DNA of 64,000 nucleotides from Nostoc sp. ATCC 53789 (GTDB lineage: Bacteria > Cyanobacteriota > Cyanobacteriia > Cyanobacteriales > Nostocaceae), in assembly GCF_009873495.1 (NCBI RefSeq), contig NZ_CP046703.1, positions 4,692,501-4,756,500 on the forward strand. Direction: 5' to 3'. The first letter of the stretch is position 1; every line of letters starts with the position of its first letter. A model generated the notes under the pieces. The model did no database searches. It was not told the DNA's origin and worked only from the letters and a program-made list of their open reading frames with translations. Shown piece by piece: positions 16,664 through 26,737 of the stretch. The position numbers and the translations under genes are program-made.

Positions 16664-17170
16664 ATGAATCGTTGGCTAGGTTTATTCTCAATGTTGCTGA
16701 GTGTTTTATTGATGGGCTGTTCTGTACCAACGACAGCTAAACCTCCAACCCCCACGCCTGATTCTAAACCTCCAGCCCCAGCGAGTTTAGGGCAAAAACT
16801 ACCAATTTCTGCGAAAGCCATTCTTCCTAATGGCACAACTATTCAGCTAGAAGTGGCGAAGACACCACAACAGCAACAAATGGGGTTAATGTATCGACCA
16901 GCTTTGCCAGATGACCGAGGAATGCTATTTGGGTTCGCCTCACCACAACCAGTTAGTTTCTGGATGAAAAATGTACCTGTAGCCTTAGATATGGTATTTT
17001 TACAGAACGGTGTAGTTAAATATATCCAATCTGCTGCACCTCCTTGTGCGAGTGAACCTTGTCCCACTTATGGCCCCAACACACCAATCGATAAGGTAAT
17101 TGAACTTCGCTCTGGAAGAGCTGCCGAATTGAAGTTGAAAGTGGGCGATATTGTCAAAATTAAGTTCTGA
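16664..17170 (+). CDS. DUF192 lipoprotein
   Basis: A 168-residue protein. The N-terminus (MNRWLGLFSMLLSVLLMGCS) is a lipoprotein signal with Cys19 as the lipidation site, followed by a Pro/Thr-rich linker to about residue 45. Residues 50-168 form a DUF192 domain: QLEVAKTPQQQQMGLMYRP, DDRGMLFGF, SFWMKNVPVALDMVFL and the C-terminal LELKVGD-type ending. The domain is a small beta-rich fold of unknown role, usually exported. It is probably anchored to a membrane facing the periplasm. Solo gene. Confidence 0.88.
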   Translation: MNRWLGLFSMLLSVLLMGCSVPTTAKPPTPTPDSKPPAPASLGQKLPISAKAILPNGTTIQLEVAKTPQQQQMGLMYRPALPDDRGMLFGFASPQPVSFWMKNVPVALDMVFLQNGVVKYIQSAAPPCASEPCPTYGPNTPIDKVIELRSGRAAELKLKVGDIVKIKF

Positions 17171-17675
17171 GACTTAGCCACTTTTCAAGGATAAAGATTT
17201 GGATAGTTGCTCTGTTCAGACAGTATACTACCTAGAACTATGTTTTTTCTGTAAAAAATGTCACGTGTTGTAGCAAAAAGTCATCTGTAACGCTACTATT
17301 TAAAAACTGTGGTAATAATGTAAAATTTTACTGTCTCCAATCTGAAATCCCGAACTTGAGGTTTGGTTGCAAAAATATTCCCTTCGGCGTAAGTGTAAAT
17401 AGTCGCCAATAAGAGAGTATAGGTTAGGAATCTTTGTTACTACTTATGTAATTAAATCAAGTACACAAGTAAACAAGATGGAGTCATTGAATTAAGTAAA
17501 AATGCTGCTTGATAATTGAGCAGATGACAAGCCTCTCTTAAAGGCAAATCCAAAAACTGTGCTGGGGTGTATAGCCAATAACGGCACAGTGACAGATGAA
17601 ATACTGGCTACTGGCTACCGAGCAATGGTGAACTGATATATGACAATACATTCTGCACAAGGAGGTGAGATCCAA
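17171..17675. other. Intergenic region, no feature recognised
   Basis: About 500 bp between the DUF192 gene and the DUF2949 gene. It is AT-rich, without an inverted repeat longer than about 7 bp that I could see and without a credible reading frame. The right end carries the strong ribosome-binding site of the next gene (AAGGAGGTGA, 17659-17668). Confidence 0.4.
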
Positions 17676-17867
17676 ATGTCACCATCAAAATATTCTCGAC
17701 TGATTCATTTTTTGCAAGAAGATTTGGCAATTTCCACAGCATCGCTGGCGGTTGCACTGCGCCATCGGGAACAAGATCCAGGCCCTTTGGCAATGATTCT
17801 TTGGCAGTATGGTTTGATTACTCTAGAACAGTTAGAACAAATTTATGATTGGCTGGAGACGGCATAA
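17676..17867 (+). CDS. DUF2949 small protein
   Basis: A 63-residue protein starting at ATG 17676, chosen because a near-perfect ribosome-binding site AAGGAGGTGA (17659-17668) lies 7 bases before it; an in-frame ATG at 17640 has no such site. The sequence SRLIHFLQEDLAISTASLAVALRH followed by QDPGPLAMILWQYGLITLEQL and DWLE matches the DUF2949 family found mostly in cyanobacteria. It is helical and soluble; function unknown. Confidence 0.8.
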   Translation: MSPSKYSRLIHFLQEDLAISTASLAVALRHREQDPGPLAMILWQYGLITLEQLEQIYDWLETA

Positions 17868-18153
17868 TTTATGCCAATTTTGGGTTTTGGATTAAAAGTC
17901 TCTATCAAAAGGCTGTTACCGGAATCTCAAACAATACTATGTTATGCAAATTCTGGATCGTACTAAGTTGCCAAAGTTGGTATTGTTTGGTGTCAAATAA
18001 GCTGTGTGACTCTCTCGGAAGCAAATAATACTATCTAGGGCAAGTTGGTATCATTTAAGAGAATAAAAGTATGTCACATCAACTCTACCTTGTACAAAGG
18101 TTGATATATAGGTTTATTAACTCTGCTGGTTTCTACTTATTTATATACAACAA

Positions 18154-18193
18154 ATCAAAAGAGCGAGTTGATAATTTAACTCGCTCTTTTGAT
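18154..18193 (-). terminator. Terminator of the aminotransferase gene
   Basis: A perfect 16-bp inverted repeat (18154-18169 and 18178-18193) with an 8-base loop abuts the stop codon of the minus-strand aminotransferase gene. On the minus strand the stem ends in TTTTGATTTG, giving a Rho-independent type terminator. A 67-codon plus-strand frame across it is not a gene. Confidence 0.85.
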
Positions 18194-19351
18194 TTAGTAG
18201 GACTGACTAAACACTTTAACTGCTGCTGCTATACCAGAACCAGGGGTGAAGTCTTTGTACCCAAGTTCTGTTAGGGTAACTTCTAAGGATGCTATACAGC
18301 TAAGGATATCGCGATCGCTCACAAAGCCCAAGTGACCAATGCGGAAAATCTTATTACTCAAATGGTCTTGACCACCTGCAAGGGCAATATCAAAGCGTTT
18401 TTTCATCAATGACCGAATCTTATCCGATTCAATTCCCTGTGGTGCTACAGCCGTAATCGCCGGACTAGCGGAACTATCTGCTGCAAATAGGGGCAAATTC
18501 AACCCTTGAATGGCGGCGCGGGTAGCATTTTTCAGCCGTTCATGTCGAGCAAATATTGACTCTAATCCTTCCTCTTTCATCATTCGCAACGTGGTGTGTA
18601 ACGCTACGATCAAGTTTACGGGTGGAGTAAATGGAGTTGTATTTTTGGCTGTGGCTTTGCGATATTTGCCTAAGTCCAAATAATATTTTGGTAGCTTTGC
18701 AGTTTTGTAAGCTTCCCAAGCCTTGGGGCTGACAGAGACAAAACCCAATCCCGGCGGAATCATATAACCTTTTTGAGAACCGGAGGCGACTATATCCAAA
18801 CCCCAAGCATCTACCGGGAGATTGAATGCACCCAAGCTTGTGACGGCATCAACGATAATCAAAGCTTCACCGTGTTCTTTAACGTGGCGGTTGATGCTTT
18901 CTAGGTCATTCAACACACCTGTCGAGGTTTCGCTGTGGGTGATGATTACAGCTTTAATTTGCTTTTGAGTATCTGCTTGGAGTTTTTCGGCAAATACTGC
19001 GGGGTCTAAGGGTTTTCCCCATTCCACCTTAACTTCTTCTACATTCAAACCGTAGGCTTGACCAACTTCTACCCAGCGTTCGCCAAATTTACCATTAGAG
19101 CCAACTAAAATGCGATCGCCTGGAGAGAGAAAATTAATTATTCCAGCTTCTACAGCACCCGTACCACTGACATTCAGTGTCAGCACATCACTTTGAGTTT
19201 GGTGCAACCACTTCAGGTTTTCCGTCACCTCTGCCAATATATTGCTAAATTCACTGGTACGGTGCCCAATGGGATGCTTGGCTAATGCCAGTAAAGCAGC
19301 TTCTGGCACCGGTGTTGGGCCTGGAATCATTAGCATCAGCTTATCGTTCAT
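18194..19351 (-). CDS. Alanine/serine-glyoxylate aminotransferase family protein
   Basis: A 385-residue class V PLP-dependent aminotransferase. Hallmarks are MIPGPTPVPEAALLALAKHPIGHR at the N-terminus, TLNVSGTGAVEAG, the HSETSTGVLND region, the Asp in LIIVDAVTSLGAF and the Schiff-base lysine in SGSQKGYMIPPGLGF. The substrate is probably serine or alanine with glyoxylate, which places it in photorespiratory glycolate metabolism in cyanobacteria; older databases call this family 'soluble hydrogenase small subunit'. Solo gene closed by a strong terminator. Confidence 0.93.
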   Translation of the reverse strand: MNDKLMLMIPGPTPVPEAALLALAKHPIGHRTSEFSNILAEVTENLKWLHQTQSDVLTLNVSGTGAVEAGIINFLSPGDRILVGSNGKFGERWVEVGQAYGLNVEEVKVEWGKPLDPAVFAEKLQADTQKQIKAVIITHSETSTGVLNDLESINRHVKEHGEALIIVDAVTSLGAFNLPVDAWGLDIVASGSQKGYMIPPGLGFVSVSPKAWEAYKTAKLPKYYLDLGKYRKATAKNTTPFTPPVNLIVALHTTLRMMKEEGLESIFARHERLKNATRAAIQGLNLPLFAADSSASPAITAVAPQGIESDKIRSLMKKRFDIALAGGQDHLSNKIFRIGHLGFVSDRDILSCIASLEVTLTELGYKDFTPGSGIAAAVKVFSQSY

Positions 19352-20385
19352 GTGTCTATCCTAAAAGTCAAATAAAAGTCAAAATTGTGGGAAATTGGTT
19401 TAGTCTGGTAGCAAATTTTAGATATTCATCTACAAATTACACTCAGATCGCCACCAGTCTTGTTGTATATTTTCCAAATCCATAGGAAAAGTATCGTGGA
19501 GTTTAATGATCGGTCAGCTTGACCTTTGCAATTTATACGAGACTCCAACTCAAATAAAACCTCTGTTCCAGGCAATTTTACCATACACTTAGACACCAGG
19601 TTAAGGCGTGTGCTAGTAGGGGAGTAGCTAAAATAGCTGAGGCTGAAGCGTCCATTTAAGCTCTCCCAATTTTAGGTATAGATATTATAAATTCTTAAAT
19701 CTTCCCCATCATCGGCCTGAGTTGTTTTGATAGAAATATGCGAAATCGATTTAAATATCGTGGAAATCGTCGGTGAAAAAGCTGTGTTTTGCTTCAACCA
19801 AGGAAGTAACCGCCTACACTATGCGGAAGAGTTAGATGTCATCGTTTGCTAAGAGATAAAAGATACCCAACCAAAAGTTTTCAATCTGCTTGGGTAGAAG
19901 ATTTTTTCTTCGGTTGCCATTCTTTAAAGAATACCTCTATCTATTGAGGAGATGATGATTTTATTGCAGTCTAAATCGCTTTCATGCGGATATATAAGCC
20001 ATCTCAGGCTTACTTGATGGCGATTTTTCACTGATACCTTCCAGTTTATTTGCTGCTAAATTTGAGATATTTATGCTGCTAATTGCTGCACATTTTGAAG
20101 CTTTACTCAAAGACAGGTGATGCCTATGCCTACGCTAATCAACTATAAGTTTTTATACTATACTTACAAACTTGCTACAATTGTGCTTAGTTTCGTTAGT
20201 TACCATTCATGGTGAGTCGTTTTTAACTAGTGTTCAGTTCATAAACTGTCACTCACCAGATCCCCGATTTTCTTGTAAAAGAGATATTCTTAGTTAGTGC
20301 AAGGAGTGATACCATTTCACCAAATGTTTGTCACAAGTTATCCCCGCAATACTCCCTGATAAGGGGGTGTTGCAGATTTCAAATG
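19352..20385. other. Long intergenic region, mostly unassigned
   Basis: About 1.03 kb without a recognised gene. A 41-codon frame starting TTG 19727 (ends VIVC, 19852) is possible but has no support. Short self-complementary strings occur around 19865-19905 (ACCCAA...TTGGGT). The GATACCATTTCACC string near 20310 belongs to a repeat also seen at 33809-33902. The right end leads into a promoter and terminator pair (20386-20460). Confidence 0.4.
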
Positions 20386-20460
20386 TTGCATCAAACAAGT
20401 GAGTTGGTATAAGCTTTTACGGGGAAGCGCTTGAGTGAGCAAAACTCTCAAGCGCTTTTT
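20386..20460 (+). ncRNA. Candidate very short RNA: promoter followed by intrinsic terminator
   Basis: TTGCAT (20386-20391), 16 bases, then TATAAG (20408-20413) resembles a sigma-70 promoter. Immediately after comes a perfect 11-bp stem AAGCGCTTGAG (20425-20435) / CTCAAGCGCTT (20447-20457) with an 11-base loop and T-run. No gene on the plus strand needs this terminator, so it may end a small RNA of about 45 nt, or a longer RNA that starts further left. Confidence 0.35.
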
Positions 20461-20606
20461 CGTGTATAAATAAAACAGTTTAACTCTTTGAACGATAATA
20501 CAGATGTTTTTAAATATACATATACCAGAGAGAAAACTACTGTTTCAATACTTCTTGAAACAGATTTTTGATGGTTTTAACATCCGTGCATTCCATCAAA
20601 ATAGTT

Positions 20607-21024
20607 TTAAGTGACTGGACGTACCACACGAATTAGTTTTCCTTGCAACGCATGTTCTGCTGTCACAGCCTCATCTATTCGTGATGCAAACTTTCCCCAA
20701 TTACGATTGTTCGTACAAACAATAATACCGAAGTGGTTAGAATCACGACGATGCAAACGGATAAAATCAACTCTGTTGATACTTACAGCCGTTCTCGATC
20801 AAACCCACCACAAAAATAAATCCTAAAACAAAGCCCAGTATTGCTTTTAGTTGTGGCACGTTTGATTGCAATTCGCTGTAATATCGAGCGTTCTTGACTT
20901 ACAGCAAATGCTAGTACTTCCTTATCAGGTATACCTTGGTCTGCATTTTCTGCATCTTGAACTGTCAAAACATCATGCCCCAAAGCGCGTAATAATTCCA
21001 CAACTGAAAATGGAAACTGCTCAT
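20607..21024 (-). pseudogene. Broken DUF5615 (PIN-like) toxin gene
   Basis: Read on the minus strand, VVELLRALGHDVLTVQDAEN and PDKEVLAFAVSQER are followed, after an interruption, by NRVDFIRLHRRDSNHFGII, NNRNWGKFASRIDEAV and IRVVRPVT. Together they are a complete DUF5615 PIN-like protein of about 115 residues. The gene is disabled by a 93-bp insertion (20796-20888), a stop and frame change at the right junction, and loss of the normal start codon region before DEQFPF. DUF5615 proteins normally pair with a DUF433 protein, whose remnant lies directly upstream. Confidence 0.82.
20796..20888. mobile_element. 93-bp miniature insertion inside the DUF5615 pseudogene
   Basis: The segment interrupts the conserved DUF5615 sequence. 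It is flanked by the direct repeat CGTTCT (20790-20795 and 20889-20894), compatible with a 6-bp target duplication, and its ends CGAT...ATCG are complementary (CTCGAT/ATCGAG if flanking bases are included). It encodes nothing recognised. Confidence 0.5.
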
Positions 21025-21352
21025 CTAGGCTACCTCATTACGCTCAATTGCCAATTCGATTTCATCAAGATGAGCTTCTGCCTATACCCAAGCATTGGCT
21101 AAATCTGTAGCTGTAATAGTTGGATAGCTCATCAAAAGGTCAGTATCGCTATATCCAAGGCGGCTAGCTTCCACAAGTACCCAGACAGGAATACGAGTTT
21201 TAGCGATACGAGCCTCTCCACCAAAGACTCTAGGAGTTTTCTCAATTCCTTGCCAATTGTTGCCGAGGTTTTGAGCAAGTAACTGTATGACCTGCAATTT
21301 TTCACGCTTGTCTGAGGGCAAGAAGTTGTTGTTCTAACTCTTTGAGTGTCAC
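21025..21352 (-). pseudogene. Broken DUF433 antitoxin-like gene
   Basis: The minus strand reads VTLKELEQQLLALR from a GTG at 21352, then loses frame near 21318, and continues in another frame as SDKREKLQVIQLLAQNLGNN, GGEARIAKTRIPVWVLVEAS and LLMSYPTITATDLANAWV. A TAG at about 21082 then interrupts the conserved tail AEAHLDEIELAIERNEVA, which reads on in frame to the original stop at 21025. DUF433 proteins are HTH-type partners of DUF5615 toxins. Two lesions here plus those in the partner show a decayed toxin-antitoxin operon. Confidence 0.82.
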
Positions 21353-21525
21353 GGATATAAATCCTTTGATGTTTGGTCAGGCTATATTTACAATTTTATC
21401 GATTGCTAACTACAACATTTAATTAATTCGTAGCAAATTCTCTGCGTACCTCTGCGCTTCCCTTTGCGCTACTTTGCGTTTAAATTTAAACCCTCAATTC
21501 ACCACGATTTTAGGCAAAGCTGTAC

Positions 21526-24147
21526 TTAGCTAACTACAAAATTCACCAACTTTCCAGGCACTACAATTACCTTTTTAATCTCTTTGCCTTCGATGTAACG
21601 CTGGGCAATTTCTGATTCACGGGCGTATTTCTCCAACGCTGCTTTATCCGCTTGTGCTGGTACTTGAATCGCGCCGCGAGTTTTGCCCATAACTTGAATA
21701 ACTAAAGTGATTTCATCAGCTACCAAAGCAACCGGGTCAAATGATGGCCAAGTTTGAGTGTGAATTGAATCACTTTCACCCAACAAATGCCACAATTCAT
21801 CAGCAATATGTGGTGCAAAGGGTGCGAGTAACATCACCAAAGTCCGAATACCTTCTGCGTAAATTGGTGAATTTTTGTCGGCATCACTTAGGGCATTACT
21901 CAACTTCATCAATTCGGAAATAGCTGTGTTGAATTGATATTCGTCTTCCACATCTTCCGTCACCGCTTGAATAGCCGTGTGAATCGTCCGCCGCAATTCT
22001 TTTTCAGCCTTAGTTAAATCAGATAGTTGAGCTTTTTTACGGGATACCCCAGCCGTAATATAATCCGTCACCAAACGCCAAACCCGATTTAAAAAGCGGA
22101 ATTGTCCTTCCACATCGGCTTCATCCCATTCCAGGTCTTTTTCTGGCGGCGCTTTGAACAAGATGAACATCCTTGCTGTGTCTATACCATATTTGGAAAT
22201 TACATCTTCTGGCGCGACACCGTTGCCCTTTGATTTAGACATGGTGGCGTAGAGACGTTGCAAAGGTTCGCCTGTCTGAGGGTCACGAGGGTCAGCAGAA
22301 TTGACCAGATTAGAAGGAATCCATTTATCCTTACCGCCCTTATTGGGATTTAGGTAAGTTAAACCCTGTACCATCCCTTGAGTTAACAGACGTTGGAAGG
22401 GTTCATCAAAATTCAGTAACCCTCTGTCCCGGAGTACTTTAGTAAAGAACCGCGAATACAACAAATGTAAAATCGCGTGTTCAATCCCACCTACATACTG
22501 ATTCACTGGCATCCAGTCGTTTACTTTACTGGAATCGAAAACCTGCTGTTCATTTTTAGCATCAGGGAAGCGCAAGAAATACCACGAGGAATCAATAAAA
22601 GTATCCATCGTGTCAGTTTCCCGCTTCGCTGGAGTGCCGCAAGTTGGACAAGGCACATTTACCCAGCTTTCTAACTGAGTCAAAGGTGAACCCCCTCGTC
22701 CAGTAAATTCCACCTCTTCTGGCAACTGGACTGGCAAATCTTTGTCAGGTACTGGCACTATTCCACAGTTGGGACAGTGAATTACAGGTATCGGTGCGCC
22801 CCAGTAACGCTGCCGGGAAATTAACCAATCCCGCAGGCGATATTGCACCCGCACTTTACCAAAACCTTGTTTTTCGGCGTATTCAATTATGGCTGGTTTA
22901 GCGTCTGTGGAAGCTATACCCGTAAAAGCCCCAGAATTAATTAAAATTCCTGGTTCAGTGTATGCCTGCTTATAGTCAACTTCGACAAGTTGTGTGATTC
23001 CATCAATCTCTGATGTTGGAGTTAAGTCAAAACCTGCAACATCATCTGGGGAAGCGATGACAAAATTAATTGGTAAATCGTAATTTTTAGCAAACTTAAA
23101 ATCTCGGACATCGTGTGCGGGTACACCCATCACTGCCCCAGTACCATACTCATACAGTACATAGTCAGCAATCCAAATAGGCACTTCTTGCCCTGTAAAC
23201 GGGTTAATTGCCACCCCACCGGTGGGGATACCTCGCTTAGGTTTGTCTTCAGAAGTACGTTCCAACTCACTTTGATTAGAAACCTCTTTAATAAAGACTT
23301 CTACCGCCGCTTGTTGTTCTTTTGTGGTGACGCGATTTGTTAAGGGATGTTCTGGTGCTAATACTAAATAACTGACACCATAAACGGTATCTGGTCGCGT
23401 GGTATACACGGCGATTTTTTCATCTATCCCGATAATGGGAAATTCTAAATAAGCGCCTGTGGATTTACCAATCCAGTTTGCCTGCATCAATTTGACCCGT
23501 TCTGGCCAACCTGTCAACTTATCCAAGTCATTGAGTAATTCTTCGGCATAGTCAGTAATCTTAAAAAACCACTGCCGTAACAATTTGCGCTCAACTATTG
23601 CACCGCTGCGCCAGGAACGTCCTTCATTATCAACTTGCTCATTTGCTAATACAGTTTGGTCAATGGGGTCCCAGTTTACGGCTGCTTCTTTTTGGTAAGC
23701 TAACCCTGCTTCCAAAAACTGCAAGAAAATCCATTGCGTCCACTTGTAATAATCTGGTGAACAAGTAGCTAGTTCACATTCCCAATCAATTGATAAACCA
23801 AGACGTTGCAATTGCTGCCGCATCTGGGCAATATTCTGATAAGTCCACTTTGCTGGCGGTACACCACGGTCAATGGCGGCATTTTCTGCTGGTAAGCCAA
23901 AGGCATCCCAACCCATTGGGTGTATTACCCGATACCCTTGCATTCGCTTGAGGCGGGCAATCACGTCAGTAATGGTATAATTACGGACGTGACCCATGTG
24001 TAGGCTGCCCGATGGGTAAGGGAACATGGATAAAGCGTAGAATTTTGGCTTGTTGCTAGCTGAAGGTGTTTTATCTAAGCCAAGTTCTAACCATGTTTTC
24101 TGCCATTTTTCCTCAATCGCTGCTGGGTTATATCGGGAATCCACCAA
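21526..24147 (-). CDS. leuS: Leucyl-tRNA synthetase
   Basis: An 873-residue class Ia synthetase of normal bacterial length. The HIGH motif appears as [11 protein letters not shown] (about residue 50), the zinc-type Cys pairs in HCPNCG and PCPTCG, the CP1 editing domain between about 225 and 420 ([32 protein letters not shown]), and the KMSKS motif as [13 protein letters not shown]-terminal anticodon-binding region and a small end domain ([15 protein letters not shown]) complete it. It charges tRNA-Leu in the cytoplasm. The gene stands alone; its 5' region is 167 bp from a divergent gene. Confidence 0.97.
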   Translation of the reverse strand: MVDSRYNPAAIEEKWQKTWLELGLDKTPSASNKPKFYALSMFPYPSGSLHMGHVRNYTITDVIARLKRMQGYRVIHPMGWDAFGLPAENAAIDRGVPPAKWTYQNIAQMRQQLQRLGLSIDWECELATCSPDYYKWTQWIFLQFLEAGLAYQKEAAVNWDPIDQTVLANEQVDNEGRSWRSGAIVERKLLRQWFFKITDYAEELLNDLDKLTGWPERVKLMQANWIGKSTGAYLEFPIIGIDEKIAVYTTRPDTVYGVSYLVLAPEHPLTNRVTTKEQQAAVEVFIKEVSNQSELERTSEDKPKRGIPTGGVAINPFTGQEVPIWIADYVLYEYGTGAVMGVPAHDVRDFKFAKNYDLPINFVIASPDDVAGFDLTPTSEIDGITQLVEVDYKQAYTEPGILINSGAFTGIASTDAKPAIIEYAEKQGFGKVRVQYRLRDWLISRQRYWGAPIPVIHCPNCGIVPVPDKDLPVQLPEEVEFTGRGGSPLTQLESWVNVPCPTCGTPAKRETDTMDTFIDSSWYFLRFPDAKNEQQVFDSSKVNDWMPVNQYVGGIEHAILHLLYSRFFTKVLRDRGLLNFDEPFQRLLTQGMVQGLTYLNPNKGGKDKWIPSNLVNSADPRDPQTGEPLQRLYATMSKSKGNGVAPEDVISKYGIDTARMFILFKAPPEKDLEWDEADVEGQFRFLNRVWRLVTDYITAGVSRKKAQLSDLTKAEKELRRTIHTAIQAVTEDVEDEYQFNTAISELMKLSNALSDADKNSPIYAEGIRTLVMLLAPFAPHIADELWHLLGESDSIHTQTWPSFDPVALVADEITLVIQVMGKTRGAIQVPAQADKAALEKYARESEIAQRYIEGKEIKKVIVVPGKLVNFVVS

Positions 24148-24314
24148 AAAATTCTCCTAATGGGTCTGTCTAGGTTAACCTGCTATGTCAACCTCTTAGG
24201 TTAACCTATATTGTAGGTCAACTAATCACAGATTTATATAATTGAGCATCAGCCAAATTATGCCTGAACTGCTAGTGTTTCAGGTATGGCAACAGTCATT
24301 TGATGAAGGTTTAG

Positions 24315-24770
24315 ATGGTTGAATCAAATATAAAATTTTCTGATTTGGTGCGGGTTTTTGTCTACGGCACACTCAAACCAGGTGAAGCTAACTATAAAAA
24401 ATACTGTGCTGCCAAAGTAATTGATGTCAAAAGAGTTTTTGTAGAAGGTAAATTGTTTGCTCTGCCAATGGGCTACCCAGCAATGACGCTGGGAAATAGC
24501 AAAGTTTACGGATATTTACTTTCTTTTCCCAACCCAAGAATTTTAAATGAGCTAGATGTGCTGGAAAATTACCAGCCCACTAGACAACCACCAGAAAACC
24601 TCTATAATCGGCAAATTATCGAGGTTTATGAACCACAGTCGCTCTCTTATAGTCGGGCTTGGGTTTATTTAATGACTCTAGAGCAAGTTGCCCAATTACG
24701 AGGATTACTCCAACCTGATGGCTGGTGGAGTGGCTGTGGTTTAACCGCAAAGCACAATTATGATCTGTGA
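24315..24770 (+). CDS. Gamma-glutamylcyclotransferase-like (AIG2/GGCT) protein
   Basis: A 151-residue protein with the GGCT fold signature VFVYGTLKPGEANYKKY near the N-terminus, a central VEGKLFALPMGYPAM strand, GYLLSFPNPRILNELDVLE with the likely catalytic Glu, and a C-terminal RAWVYLM strand. The family opens gamma-glutamylamines or gamma-glutamyl peptides to 5-oxoproline, but many small bacterial members are uncharacterised. Monocistronic, convergent with the anti-sigma gene 16 bp downstream. Confidence 0.88.
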   Translation: MVESNIKFSDLVRVFVYGTLKPGEANYKKYCAAKVIDVKRVFVEGKLFALPMGYPAMTLGNSKVYGYLLSFPNPRILNELDVLENYQPTRQPPENLYNRQIIEVYEPQSLSYSRAWVYLMTLEQVAQLRGLLQPDGWWSGCGLTAKHNYDL

Positions 24771-24786
24771 ATTGTTAACTTTGCAA

Positions 24787-25401
24787 TTAGTTTATGTCCT
24801 GTTTGGAGTCTTGCCGTTGTGGTTTTACCGGATAGATTGGATTTTCTGGAGAAGCTACTGCTGCTTTAGGAATTTCAATTACCGGGTTATTTAGTCCCAC
24901 CATCAGAGGAGAAGGTGGAATTATAGACGCTGAGGATGTTTGAATCGGTTCTTTTTGTGGTCGTTGCGCCAGTTGCGGCACATTCAAACCACCAGGTACT
25001 AAGCTAGATACTGCGCCGATTACGCAAGCAGCAACGGCTGCACCTCCCGCCATCCAGTTTAAACGGGAACGGCGGCGTAAACGTGTGAATACTTGCTGAA
25101 CTGTTGCTTCTGGTGACTCTTGGGCTGTGGGGACTGGGAGAGTCCGCAAGCCTTGGCGCAGCTTTAACAGTCGGGCATACAAGCATTGAACCGAGGCATC
25201 ATTTGCCAGCCATTCTTCTACTTGCCTGCGTTCGGGGGCTGTGACTTCACCATCGAGGTAAGCACTCAATAACTCGAAGCGATCGCGCTTCACCATATCC
25301 ATAAGACCCGTTGATTCATTGGTATGCTTGGCCATTCCATCTGACAAATCTTGAGGAAGTTGCAAAGAAGAACGGTCGTAAAACTGAGAATCAGTAGTCA
25401 T
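24787..25401 (-). CDS. Anti-sigma factor, membrane anchored
   Basis: A 204-residue protein. Residues about 35-85 (DRFELLSAYLDGEVTAPERRQVEEWL) form the anti-sigma N-terminal helical domain; no HxxxCxxC zinc motif is present. A single membrane segment (MAGGAAVAACVIGAVSSLV, about 115-133) is followed by a Pro-rich periplasmic tail. The gene lies 157 bp downstream of an ECF sigma factor gene on the same strand. This order and the membrane topology suggest that it sequesters that sigma factor until an envelope or redox signal arrives. Confidence 0.85.
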   Translation of the reverse strand: MTTDSQFYDRSSLQLPQDLSDGMAKHTNESTGLMDMVKRDRFELLSAYLDGEVTAPERRQVEEWLANDASVQCLYARLLKLRQGLRTLPVPTAQESPEATVQQVFTRLRRRSRLNWMAGGAAVAACVIGAVSSLVPGGLNVPQLAQRPQKEPIQTSSASIIPPSPLMVGLNNPVIEIPKAAVASPENPIYPVKPQRQDSKQDIN

Positions 25402-25558
25402 CTTAACATTATTACCAATTCATACACGGGTAAACTGGGCGGGAATTTCGGGAAAATTAGCCATTTTTCCTTCTTAAGATGGAAGCGATCTACGTCTTTC
25501 TGGTAATTCTTAATCTATGCTTAAATTCTGTCATTGGGCAGAGGCAAGATCCTGTAAA

Positions 25559-26215
25559 TTAGGAGTCTAGATAATTCTGCAAGTGAGCTTGCAGCCTCGA
25601 TCTAGCTCTGGCTATTCTTGACTTCACAGTTCCTAAAGAAACTCCAGTGATTTCAGCAATTTCTTCATAAGCCATGCCCTCGATTTCTCTCAGGACAATG
25701 GTAGTACGAAAGACTTCTGGTAAATCCGCGATCGCTTCCCGCAATTGCTCGTAAAATTCTCTAGTTGTCAGTTCTTCTTCAGGCCCGGGAGTATCGCCAG
25801 CGATTTCCCAATCCATCTCACCGTCCTCTAACGAGCGGGGAGCATCCAGTGATAAAGGGCTAACAACCCGCTTGCGTTTCCGTAACTCATCGTAAAACAA
25901 GTTGGTGGCAATGCGGCTTAACCAGCCCCGAAATTTAGCAGGCTCTTGTAATCGGTTAATATTCCGATACACTCGAATCCAAACTTCTTGAGCTAAATCG
26001 GCTCTGTCAGACCAATCTGGAGCTAGGTGGTAGAGAACTCTATCAACTTGACTTTGATAGCGGCGTAATAGTTCTGAAAACGCAACACGATCTGGCCGCA
26101 GTCCCGCTTGACAGCGCAAAATTAAATCGTGGTTAGGGAGTTTGTCAACTTGCACTGATGCTTCTGGATACTTTGCATCAACAGTTGACCAGGATACAGT
26201 AATCGACTGACTCAT
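25559..26215 (-). CDS. ECF (group 3) RNA polymerase sigma factor
   Basis: A 218-residue sigma factor with region 2 (SELLRRYQSQVDRVLYHL; DLAQEVWIRVYRNINRL; FRGWLSRIATNLFYDELRKRKR) and region 4 (LPEVFRTTIVLREIEGMAYEEI; GVSLGTVKSRIARARSRL). Regions 1 and 3 are absent, as in RpoE-like sigmas. The linker is acidic and unusually long (about residues 130-155). The membrane anti-sigma gene follows on the same strand. It resembles the cyanobacterial SigG type, but I do not assign the symbol. Confidence 0.92.
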   Translation of the reverse strand: MSQSITVSWSTVDAKYPEASVQVDKLPNHDLILRCQAGLRPDRVAFSELLRRYQSQVDRVLYHLAPDWSDRADLAQEVWIRVYRNINRLQEPAKFRGWLSRIATNLFYDELRKRKRVVSPLSLDAPRSLEDGEMDWEIAGDTPGPEEELTTREFYEQLREAIADLPEVFRTTIVLREIEGMAYEEIAEITGVSLGTVKSRIARARSRLQAHLQNYLDS

Positions 26216-26584
26216 AGATCGTACTGGCTCTAAATCATCCCTATCTATTAGACCTGCTAATGGGACAGAAGTTCCATGCTAAGGTGACGGATTTATGACT
26301 GGAACACGGAGGCAGACAATTTTGGATACATTTATAGCAATAAGGTGAGCCACTTTTTCCTTATACTGCTTGCATAGTTGCCCTTAAAACCATCAACTCA
26401 AAAAAGCGCAGCAATATGCACATTTTAGTACTTTTAGCAACTGGGTATATACGCTTGATAAAAATAATTAAATCTGGTTATTAAGGATGAAGAGAAAAAT
26501 TTTGTAATTCTACCTTCTTGATACCTTTAAAATTCAGGTAATAATTTCTGGGAGTTGGGTTGCTCTGGTTACTATAATGGTGAT
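26216..26584. other. Intergenic region upstream of the ECF sigma gene
   Basis: 369 bp with no gene or long inverted repeat recognised. The left end must hold the promoter of the minus-strand sigma gene; ECF-type -35 boxes (GGAAC-like) may be present (TGGAACACGG at about 26300 lies on the plus strand), but I cannot place a promoter reliably. Confidence 0.35.
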
Positions 26585-26737
26585 TTATTTTTTTGATTTT
26601 GTTACCAGAATAGTTGCTGATTGTTCTAGTTGTGACCCGTAGATAGCACCAGAGTTATGTTGCTCTGGTACGCGAATTTGAAAAAATAAATTGAGGGAAA
26701 ATGTAATTGTGACTGCTAGCAATAGTTTTTCAAACAT
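26585..26737 (-). CDS. Possible small exported protein
   Basis: A 50-residue frame from ATG 26737 (MFEKLLLAVTITFSLNLFFQIR), a plausible signal peptide or membrane anchor, followed by a polar tail ending ILVTKSKK. A GGGAGA ribosome-binding site lies 6-11 bases upstream of this ATG, which supports translation; the frame extends to an upstream ATG at 26767 with no such site. No family recognised. It lies in an otherwise empty 795-bp gap. Confidence 0.4.
   Translation of the reverse strand: MFEKLLLAVTITFSLNLFFQIRVPEQHNSGAIYGSQLEQSATILVTKSKK

Noticed and set aside
18071-18274. 67-codon plus-strand frame near the aminotransferase 3' end
   Set aside because: It runs through a perfect 16-bp terminator hairpin and into the antisense of the aminotransferase gene; no family features.
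19727-19852. 41-codon frame from a TTG ending LDVIVC
   Set aside because: No ribosome-binding site and no recognised family; too short to support alone.
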